A DNA stretch of 64,000 nt from Streptomyces misionensis. GTDB taxonomy: Bacteria > Actinomycetota > Actinomycetes > Streptomycetales > Streptomycetaceae. A program made the translations under genes and the position numbers. The notes below the pieces were generated by a model that had not been told where the DNA came from, searched no databases, and saw only the letters and a list, made by a program, of their open reading frames with translations. Where the stretch lies: NCBI RefSeq assembly GCF_900104815.1, contig NZ_FNTD01000004.1:7067001-7131000 (forward strand), given 5' to 3'. This document shows positions 43,701 through 50,233 of the stretch, piece by piece (position 1 is the stretch's first letter; the number at the start of each line of letters is the position of its first letter).

Positions 43701-44006
43701 CAGCACCGCACCGACCCCCGGCTCGCCGAACGCTGGGACCTCGTCGCCTTCGGAGTCGAACTCGCCACCGCCTACTCTGAGTTGACCGATCCCGTGGAGC
43801 AGCGCCGACGGCTCGCCGAGCAGTCGCTGCGGGCGGCCGGCGGGGATGCCGAGGCCATGGAACTGGACGAGGACTTCCTCCAGGCGCTCGACTACGCGAT
43901 GCCCCCGACCGGCGGCCTCGGCCTCGGTGTCGACCGGCTCGTCATGTGCCTCACCGGCCTGACGATCCGGGAGACCCTGCCGTTCCCGCTGGTGCGCCGC
44001 CGCTGA
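40713..44006 (+). CDS. lysX: Bifunctional lysylphosphatidylglycerol synthetase/lysine--tRNA ligase
   Basis: A 1097-residue membrane enzyme that charges tRNA-Lys and transfers lysine to phosphatidylglycerol, reducing surface negative charge and giving resistance to cationic peptides. Seen: five to six N-terminal spans (25-215), an MprF-type DUF2156 transferase domain (about 230-565; [20 protein letters not shown], and [13 protein letters not shown]), an OB-fold anticodon domain (about 655-755), then a class II synthetase core with motif 2 [20 protein letters not shown] and motif 3 [17 protein letters not shown]. The order matches mycobacterial LysX. Stand-alone gene after the Usp gene (divergent, 151-base gap). 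Confidence 0.96.
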   Translation: [1097 protein letters not shown]

Positions 44007-44415
44007 GTCCCCGGGACCGGGCCCGGCAGCGCCAGGCCCGGCCGGAAACGGTCATGGACGCCGTGTGCCGGGACGCACCCGTAGGCGGCCGAGCCGGTCA
44101 CGGCGGCGGACCGCTCCCGAGTACGGCCGTGACGATGCCCGGTACCGCGACACGCCGAGCGGCGACGACCACGAAGCACACGCTCGGCGGCCCGGCGTGC
44201 GGGGCCGGTCCGGTCGGCCCCACCGCCGCGTGATCACCGCGGGCGTCAACTCCGTTCGTTTCCCTGTCGGTTGCCGTAGTCCCAGCCGGCGGAGGGACGG
44301 CGGAAGGCCCCGACGGGTGCCACCGGGGTACCGGTGCTGGTCCGACCGGGTGGAATACCGCCCGCACACCGTGCCGTTGCGGTGCGGCGACCGCTCCGGG
44401 GGCGACTGATGAGTC
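44007..44415. other. Intergenic region after lysX
   Basis: 409 bases with no gene I can support. A hairpin, CCGGGCC (44017-44023) with GGCCCGG (44035-44041), just after the lysX stop may be its terminator (no U-tract). The rest should contain the promoter of the deacetylase gene; I could not identify it confidently. Confidence 0.35.
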
Positions 44416-45255
44416 ATGCAGAAGGATCAGCTGTTCACACGCCGCCGCTTGCTCCTCGCCTCCGCCGCCGCCCTCGGCGCGGCCGGCACCGCGGGACTCG
44501 TCGTGGCGGGCGACGAGGAGGCCGTCCGGACCGCGGCCCCCGCGCCCGTCCCCGGCCCCCAGGCCCGTCAGGCACCCCTGAAGTCCTCGGCCTTCCGCCT
44601 CCGGCCGCTGACCGGCGACGGCCCGCCGCGCTCCGCGCCGCGCAAGCTGAAGGTGCGCACGGAGCCCATCTTCGAGATCTCCGCACGCGGCCGGCAGATG
44701 ATGCTGACCTTCGACGACGGCCCCAACCCCGACTACACCCCGCACATCCTGGACATCCTCGCCAAGCACGACGTGCGGGCGATGTTCTTCGTGTGCGGCG
44801 AGTGCGTCGAGGACAACAAGCACCTGGTGGCCCGGATGGCCGAGGAGGGCCATGTCGTCGGCAACCACACCTGGACCCATCCGCTGCTGACCACCCTCGA
44901 CCGCGCGGAGATCGAGTCGGAGATGGCGCGCACCAGCGACATCATCGAGGACGCCTACGGCGAGCGCCCGCAGTGGTTCCGCGCCCCCTACGGCGCCTGG
45001 AACCGGGCCGCGTTCCAGCTCGGCGCCGAGATGGGCATGGAACCGATGGCCTGGACCGTCGACACCACCGACTGGGACACGCCCGGCACCGACACCATCA
45101 TCGAGCGGGTGGAGGGCGGCGCCGCGCCCGGCGTGGTCATCCTCTCGCACGACGCCGGGGGCGACCGCTCGCAGACCGTCGAGGCCATCCAGGAGTGGCT
45201 GCCCTATCTGCTCGACCAGGGGTACCACCTCACGGTGCCCCACAGACGCCTGTGA
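44416..45255 (+). CDS. Tat-exported polysaccharide deacetylase (NodB/CE4)
   Basis: A 279-residue CE4 deacetylase. Seen: a Tat-like signal (FTRRRLLLASAAALGAAG), then the NodB motifs: TFDDGPNPD (motif 1), HTWTHP (motif 2, zinc His), RAPYGAWN (motif 3), DTTDWDTPG (motif 4) and LSHDAGG (motif 5), all present, so it is likely active on N-acetylated glycans such as chitin-like or peptidoglycan sugars. Convergent with the sortase gene. Fits a cell-wall modification role beside the surface-protein module. Confidence 0.95.
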   Translation: MQKDQLFTRRRLLLASAAALGAAGTAGLVVAGDEEAVRTAAPAPVPGPQARQAPLKSSAFRLRPLTGDGPPRSAPRKLKVRTEPIFEISARGRQMMLTFDDGPNPDYTPHILDILAKHDVRAMFFVCGECVEDNKHLVARMAEEGHVVGNHTWTHPLLTTLDRAEIESEMARTSDIIEDAYGERPQWFRAPYGAWNRAAFQLGAEMGMEPMAWTVDTTDWDTPGTDTIIERVEGGAAPGVVILSHDAGGDRSQTVEAIQEWLPYLLDQGYHLTVPHRRL

Positions 45256-45317
45256 CCAACTCCCGGCGCGCGCAGAAGGATTGGCCGAAGGGCCGACGCC
45301 CGCCGGGCCGCGGTGGT

Positions 45318-46052
45318 TCAGGCGACCGCGACCAGGCGGGCGAAGACGACGACATTGCCCTCGTAGCCGTCCTGCTTGGAGAAGTCGCCGCCGCAGGTGA
45401 TGACGCGCAGCTCCGGGGCGCCCTTCGAGCCGTACACCCGGTCGCCGGGGAAGTTGCTCTTGGAGAACACCTCGACGCCGTAGACCTCGAACACCGCGGT
45501 CCGTCCGTCCTTGCGCAGGACGTCGACGCGGTTCCCCTTGCGCAGGGCGCCCAGGCCGTAGAAGACGGCGGGGCCCTGCTTGTTGTCGACGTGGCCGACG
45601 ACGACCGCGGTGCCCTTCTCGCCGGGGGAGACCGCGCCGGTGAACCAGCCCGCGAGGTCCGGGTCGTCGGGCGGCGGTGCGCTCACCGCGCCGCTCGCGT
45701 CCAGGCCGACGGGGGTGACCGGCGCGTCCACGTTGATCGCCGGGATCCGCACCCGGTCGACCGCGGAGAACCCCAGCGGGACGAGACCGGTGGGCGCCGG
45801 GGTCCCCGGGGCGCGGGTGTCCGGGGCCGCCGCGGAGGCGGGCTGCGGCGGGCCCACGTCGAACTCGCCCGAACCGTTGCGCAGGAGCGCCAGACCGGAG
45901 AGCAGCAGCAGCGCCATCACGCCCCAGGGGGCGCGCCGCCGACGGCGTTCCTCCTCCTCTTCCTCCTCGGCGTACCGGGCGGGCGGGGACGGCCGGGGCG
46001 CGGGCCCGTGCCATTCCCTCTCCGACCGTCGCTGGTCCCGTGCGATGCGCAT
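45318..46052 (-). CDS. Class F sortase
   Basis: A 244-residue membrane-anchored transpeptidase. Seen: a basic cytosolic start with an E/R-rich stretch, one span (VMALLLLSGLALL, about 46-58), and a sortase domain with all catalytic residues: His in VVVGHVDNKQGPAVF, Cys in VITCGGDF, and Arg in NVVVFARLV. Class F by overall size and sequence style. No LPxTG-like substrate is visible in the neighbouring genes, including the divergent Gly-rich surface protein. Start without a clear Shine-Dalgarno. Confidence 0.93.
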   Translation of the reverse strand: MRIARDQRRSEREWHGPAPRPSPPARYAEEEEEEERRRRRAPWGVMALLLLSGLALLRNGSGEFDVGPPQPASAAAPDTRAPGTPAPTGLVPLGFSAVDRVRIPAINVDAPVTPVGLDASGAVSAPPPDDPDLAGWFTGAVSPGEKGTAVVVGHVDNKQGPAVFYGLGALRKGNRVDVLRKDGRTAVFEVYGVEVFSKSNFPGDRVYGSKGAPELRVITCGGDFSKQDGYEGNVVVFARLVAVA

Positions 46053-46340
46053 GGGAAAAAGCTAAGTGCCGCGCACGCGGCCCGCGACGGGCCGAGTGGC
46101 GAACGGGTGGCACCTGTGCCTCGTGGTGCGCCATCCGAGTTGCCGTTCCCAGGAATTTTCTGACGGTCCGTGACCTGCGGCTATATCCGATTGTCAGCTT
46201 GTCGTGCGGTGTGTCGGATCACCAGGACGGACCATTCTCGACATGCGGGCGTGTTCCGCGCGCCCGAGGGTCTATGCGGGAGGCGCTTTCTCGCCGATCG
46301 ACCGGGGACGGGCCCCGGGGTGCCTTCCGCGGAGGATCAC

Positions 46341-47375
46341 ATGCGAAACCAACGCGCCCTGGCGGCCGCGTGCACCGCTGCCGCCGTGCTCGGGCTCGCC
46401 GCCCCCGTGGCCGTCGCGGACGGCATGGGCAACGGGGGCGGCACCACGGGAGGCACGGGCACGGGGACCATCGTCGGCCCGGGCACCGGCGTCGGCAACT
46501 TCGGGAACGGGAACGTCGTGGGCGGGGGCGGCAACATCGTGGGCGGGGGAGGGAACTTCGGAGGCGGAGGTGGTGGCGGAGGCGGCGGGGGCATCGGCGG
46601 GGGTGGCGGAGGCGTCGGCGGCGGGGGTGGCGGTATCGGCGGAGGCGGCGGTGGGGGCATCGGTGGAGGCGGCGGGGGCGGTGGCGGCGGGGGCAACTTC
46701 GGGAACGGCAACGGGAACTTCGGCGGTGGCGGCGGGGGCGGCAACTTTCCGGGCGGAGGCAACGGCAACTTCAACGGAAACGGCGGCTTCAGCGGCAACG
46801 GCCGCTTCGAGGGTCACTTCAACGGCACCATCAGCGGCAACGGCCGGATCAGCAGCAACGGCAGGGGCGACGAGTTCGGCAACGGCGAGCGGGGTCGCGG
46901 GAACGGGCGGGGCGACGAGTTCGGCGGTCCCGGCGACAACGGCCTCGGCGGCGACTTCGGCAACCGTCCCGGCGGCGACAACGGCCTGCGCGACATCGTC
47001 GTCACCCCCGGTGTGGTCGCCGCCGGCGGCCGGCTCACCGTCACCGTGCACGGCTGCCGGGGCGGTCAGATGGCCTCCCGGGCCTTCCGCACCGCCCCGC
47101 TGACACCGTTCCGCGACGACACCTCACGGGGTGTCGTCTACGTCAACCGCGACGCCCGCCCCGGCCGGTACGACATCACCGTCCGCTGCGAGCGCCACAC
47201 CCAGACCCGTCCTCGGGCCTTCACCGTGATCGGCGGCGTCAACGGCGGCCTCGGCGGCAGCCGGACCAGCGGTGCGACGACCGCCGACATGGCCATCGGC
47301 GGCGCGCTGGTCGGCGTGGCCGTGGTCGGCGGTGGCGTCTACTGGCTGCGCCGCAGGGGCGAGCGGCGCGCCTGA
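46341..47375 (+). CDS. Secreted Gly-rich surface protein with C-terminal anchor
   Basis: A 344-residue protein. Seen: signal peptide (RALAAACTAAAVLGLAAPVAVA, cleavage about 27); an extreme Gly/Asn-rich region (28 to about 220, runs of GGGGG with GNFGNGN); a small folded domain with two Cys (IVVTPGVVAAGGRLTVTVHG, then PGRYDITVRCERH); and a C-terminal span (AIGGALVGVAVVGGGVYWL) followed by RRRGERRA. This is the architecture of a sortase substrate, but the LPxTG motif is missing. GGAGG 5 bases before the ATG. Divergent from the sortase gene (288-base gap). Confidence 0.88.
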   Translation: MRNQRALAAACTAAAVLGLAAPVAVADGMGNGGGTTGGTGTGTIVGPGTGVGNFGNGNVVGGGGNIVGGGGNFGGGGGGGGGGGIGGGGGGVGGGGGGIGGGGGGGIGGGGGGGGGGGNFGNGNGNFGGGGGGGNFPGGGNGNFNGNGGFSGNGRFEGHFNGTISGNGRISSNGRGDEFGNGERGRGNGRGDEFGGPGDNGLGGDFGNRPGGDNGLRDIVVTPGVVAAGGRLTVTVHGCRGGQMASRAFRTAPLTPFRDDTSRGVVYVNRDARPGRYDITVRCERHTQTRPRAFTVIGGVNGGLGGSRTSGATTADMAIGGALVGVAVVGGGVYWLRRRGERRA

Positions 47376-47391
47376 CGCACTCCCGAGAACT

Positions 47392-47431
47392 CCCGGACCG
47401 GCGGCCACCGTGCGCGGGCCGCCGGTCCGGG
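47392..47431. terminator. Strong symmetric terminator hairpin
   Basis: Perfect 15-bp stem: 47392-47406 (CCCGGACCGGCGGCC) pairs with 47417-47431, with a 10-base loop, between the convergent stops of the Gly-rich and DUF4239 genes. It works on either strand; one of the best hairpins in the window. Confidence 0.85.
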
Positions 47432-47450
47432 TTCCTCCCCGTCGGGCCGG

Positions 47451-48215
47451 TCAGCCCTTGATGCCGGGGAACAGGTTCAGGAACGGTTCGGCGGTCACGG
47501 CGATGCCCCGGCTGTAGGGGGCGTCGAGGTCCCAGATGAGGAAGAGCATGAAGGCGATGGTCGCGGAGAACAGCCCGGCCAGCACCAACTCCCTTTTGGT
47601 ACGCCGGATCTGGAGCGCGAACACCATGCCGACGGTGATCACCGCCCCGGTGAGCAGCCCCCACCACACCACGGCCGGCATGGTGGCCCCGGTGGAGTCG
47701 GCCCGCTCGTTGCGCGCCTGGTCGGCGGCGGTCATCTGGTCCAGCAGCGGCTGGTAGGCCTGCGCCTCGAAGTCGTTCGCGGGCCGGTAGTCGGTGACGT
47801 CCTGACGGACCTTCTGCAGCAGCGTGGCACCGCGGTCGGTGACGCGCTCGTGGCGGGTCATCGTCGACCACTCGGTGTGCACGACATAGCTGACATAGGT
47901 GTTGACATCGGCCCGGATGTGGTCACGCACGGCCGGGGGATAGACGCGGACCCGCTCCGAGATCTCGTGCAGGGCCTGTGCCTCGGACTGCGCGTAGTCC
48001 TGGGCGGAGCTGCGGGCCTCCCACACGCCCGCGATGGCCAGGCCCAGGACGATCGCGTAGACGACACCGATCCACATGGTCATGTACTCGATGACGTCCG
48101 GCGTCTCGTTGGGGTCCTCGTCCTGGGGTGCCCGCTTGTGCCGTACGAGCGTCACGGCGACCACCACGGCACAGGCCCCCAGCATCCCGAGGACGAGAAC
48201 AAGCCAATCCGACAA
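47451..48215 (-). CDS. DUF4239-family membrane protein
   Basis: A 254-residue membrane protein of the bestrophin-like DUF4239 family. Seen: spans near 3-22 (WLVLVLGMLGACAVVVAV), 50-70 (WIGVVYAIVLGLAIAGV), 175-195 and 205-225, with a soluble helical segment between (SAQDYAQSEAQALHEISERV). TTG start at 48215 chosen because TCTGGAGG lies just upstream and earlier in-frame codons belong to the neighbouring gene's antisense. Follows the Pro/Thr-rich lipoprotein gene with a 32-base gap, so they are co-transcribed. Function unknown. Confidence 0.85.
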   Translation of the reverse strand: MSDWLVLVLGMLGACAVVVAVTLVRHKRAPQDEDPNETPDVIEYMTMWIGVVYAIVLGLAIAGVWEARSSAQDYAQSEAQALHEISERVRVYPPAVRDHIRADVNTYVSYVVHTEWSTMTRHERVTDRGATLLQKVRQDVTDYRPANDFEAQAYQPLLDQMTAADQARNERADSTGATMPAVVWWGLLTGAVITVGMVFALQIRRTKRELVLAGLFSATIAFMLFLIWDLDAPYSRGIAVTAEPFLNLFPGIKG

Positions 48216-48247
48216 GGGATACCTCCAGAGGTGAGCGGCCCGGCAGG

Positions 48248-49024
48248 TCAGCGCGGGCGGAGGGCCGCGACGGCGACGATCGCGGGCAGAGCGATGAGCA
48301 GGACGTAGGTGACGGGCCGGGTGTGGCCCGCCGCGGGCCGGCTGGCCGGATGTGGGTGGTACGCCGGGTAGCTCACCGGGGTCACCGTCGGGCGTGGGGT
48401 GGGGGTCGGCGACGGCTTCGGGGCCGGTGCGGGCCTGGGCGCCGCCGGGGCGGGCGGGGGAGTGGGGGTGGGCTTCGGCCGGGGTGCCGGGGCGGACGGC
48501 CGGGGCTTCGGCTTGGGCCGGGGCGTGGGTGTCGGGGTCGGCTTCGGTGGAGTGGGGGTGGGTGTCGGCGTCGGGGTGGGTGTCGGAGTCGGCGTCGGCG
48601 TCGGCGGGCACGGCGGCGGGGGCGGCGGTGGGCAGTGCCAGGGCGGCGGCCAGGGATGGTGGTGCCACGGCGGTGGCCAGGGGTGACCGCCGCCCACGAA
48701 GACCGCCGGCCCACCGCCCGCCGACGCCACCGAGGCGCCGCCCGACGGCATCGCCGGGCCGCCGCTCGCGGGGCCCGCCGGAGCGCCGTTCGCCGAGGTC
48801 ACCGAGGTGCCGCCCGCGGAGACCGTGGCGGTGCCGTTCGCGAAGGACGCGGAGACATCGCCCGCGGTGGCCACCGCCACCGTGCCGCCCGGGCCCGTGG
48901 AGGTGTACGCGCAGACATCGGCCGACGCGCTGCCGACCGGGCAGCCCGTCAGGGCGCAGGTCAGCGCCAGCAGGGCCAACGCCCTTGAGGCGGACGCGCG
49001 TCGGGTCACGTTCAGTCCATGCAC
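48248..49024 (-). CDS. Pro/Thr-repeat surface lipoprotein
   Basis: A 258-residue protein. Seen: signal peptide with lipobox ALTGC, an Ala/Gly/Ser-rich domain with GGGHPWPPPWHHHPWPPPW (His/Trp/Pro cluster, about 113-131), a long TPTPTP/KPKP repeat region suited to crossing the wall, and a C-terminal hydrophobic span (YVLLIALPAIVAVAAL) ending RPR. Start ATG 49024, or GTG 15 bases later. First gene of a pair with DUF4239. The His cluster could bind metal; that is speculation. Confidence 0.75.
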   Translation of the reverse strand: MHGLNVTRRASASRALALLALTCALTGCPVGSASADVCAYTSTGPGGTVAVATAGDVSASFANGTATVSAGGTSVTSANGAPAGPASGGPAMPSGGASVASAGGGPAVFVGGGHPWPPPWHHHPWPPPWHCPPPPPPPCPPTPTPTPTPTPTPTPTPTPPKPTPTPTPRPKPKPRPSAPAPRPKPTPTPPPAPAAPRPAPAPKPSPTPTPRPTVTPVSYPAYHPHPASRPAAGHTRPVTYVLLIALPAIVAVAALRPR

Positions 49025-49420
49025 GCCAAGATCATGGGGGCTGGGGAGCGGCCGTATCCGGGAGTGCGGCGGTATTAGCCCGAAGGAGGGATAAACACGA
49101 TCAGTGGTTTGACGATCGGATCAGTCCGATATGGCCGAATTCGCATCCCCGGGACGAGCGTTCGTTCGCACGCGGCCGGCGTCGGTGCGTCAAGCGGAAG
49201 GAGCCGGAGGGCGTCACCCGTCCCGATGGTGTGCGGTGGACGAGGGGTGACCGGAGCCTTGGCTGGAACATCACTCAGCGGGGTCGCCCAGGCACTTGCC
49301 GCAGGCAGTGACCGGGAACGGATGGTCAATTTCCGGTTCGGGTCGCTCCTTTGGCGGGCGATCAGTAGCCTCAGCTCGAACACCGGATCGCCTACGCCTT
49401 CGTCCCGCCTTGGAGAGATA
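49025..49420. promoter_or_regulatory. Intergenic region with 16-bp palindrome
   Basis: 396 bases between divergent genes. ATCGGA-TCAG-TCCGAT at 49115-49130 is a perfect inverted repeat lying directly after TTGACG (49109-49114), so it may be an operator over a -35 region. The 49301-49420 stretch is AT-richer and holds the leader of the methyltransferase gene. No gene supported. Confidence 0.45.
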
Positions 49421-50233
49421 ATGGAGCGTCCCGCCTGGGCCCCACGCAGCATCGACATCTCGGTGCCGAGCGTCTCGCGCATCTACGACTACTACCTGGG
49501 CGGTTCGCACAACTTCGAGGTCGACCGGGAGGCCGCCCGCAGGGCCATGGAGTTCATGCCCGGCCTGCCGAAGACCATGCAGGCCAACCGGGCCTTCCTG
49601 CGCCGGGCCGTGCGGTTCGCCGCCCAGGAGGGCATCACCCAGTTCCTCGACATCGGCTCCGGCATACCGACGTACGGCAACGTCCACGAGATAGCCCAGT
49701 CCGCCGTCCCCGGCGCCCGGGTCGTCTACGTCGACCACGACCCGGTGGCCGTCGCGCACAGCGAGGCCGTGCTCGCGGGCAACGACGACGCGGGGGTGGC
49801 CGCCGCCGACCTGCGCAAGCCGCAGGAGATCCTCGACAGCCCCGAGGTGCGGCGGCTGATCGACCTGAACCGGCCAGTGGCCCTCCTCCTCGTTGCCATA
49901 CTGCACTTCGTGGAAGACGCGGACGACCCCTACGGTGCGGTGGCCGAGCTGCGCGACGCGCTCGCGCCCGGCAGCATGCTGATCCTCACCCATGCCTCGT
50001 ACGAGGGAATCCCCGTGTCCGCGGAGCGGGCCGAGGGTGCGGTGGACGTATACAAGGACATTCGCAACCCGCTGATCATGCGCTCGCGCGACGAGATCGC
50101 GCGGTTCTTCGAGGGGTACGACATGGTGGAACCCGGACTGGTGACGCTGCCGCTGTGGCGCCCGGAATCGGCGCCGGAGGACGAGGACCCGTTCGCCTTC
50201 TCCGGATACGCCGGCGTGGGGCGTACGGCGTGA
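49421..50233 (+). CDS. SAM-dependent methyltransferase (SAV2177/DUF574 type)
   Basis: A 270-residue Rossmann-fold protein. Seen: the family start IDISVPSVSRIYDYYLGG, the SAM motif QFLDIGSGIPTYGNVHEIA (about 71-89), VVYVDHDPVAV (motif 2), and VALLLVAILHFVEDADDP (motif 4). The family is expanded in Streptomyces and biochemical targets are mostly unknown. GGAG 5 bases before the ATG. Its stop overlaps the rmdA start by 4 bases (GTGA), so the two are translationally coupled. Whether it modifies something in c-di-GMP signalling is untested. Confidence 0.9.
   Translation: MERPAWAPRSIDISVPSVSRIYDYYLGGSHNFEVDREAARRAMEFMPGLPKTMQANRAFLRRAVRFAAQEGITQFLDIGSGIPTYGNVHEIAQSAVPGARVVYVDHDPVAVAHSEAVLAGNDDAGVAAADLRKPQEILDSPEVRRLIDLNRPVALLLVAILHFVEDADDPYGAVAELRDALAPGSMLILTHASYEGIPVSAERAEGAVDVYKDIRNPLIMRSRDEIARFFEGYDMVEPGLVTLPLWRPESAPEDEDPFAFSGYAGVGRTA

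Noticed and set aside
44098..46134. 678-codon minus-strand frame covering the gap after lysX and the deacetylase gene
   Set aside because: Antisense to strongly supported motifs in the deacetylase; nothing recognisable in the gap.
46337..46798. Poly-proline frame antisense to the Gly-rich protein
   Set aside because: Direct consequence of GGN-repeat DNA read on the other strand; the plus-strand gene has signal peptide, RBS and anchor.
46341..47375. LPxTG sorting motif in the Gly-rich protein
   Set aside because: Looked for LPxTG and LAxTG before the terminal span; neither is present.
48399..48686. Gly/Val-repeat frame antisense to the Pro/Thr-rich lipoprotein
   Set aside because: Mirror of the TP repeats; no start signals.
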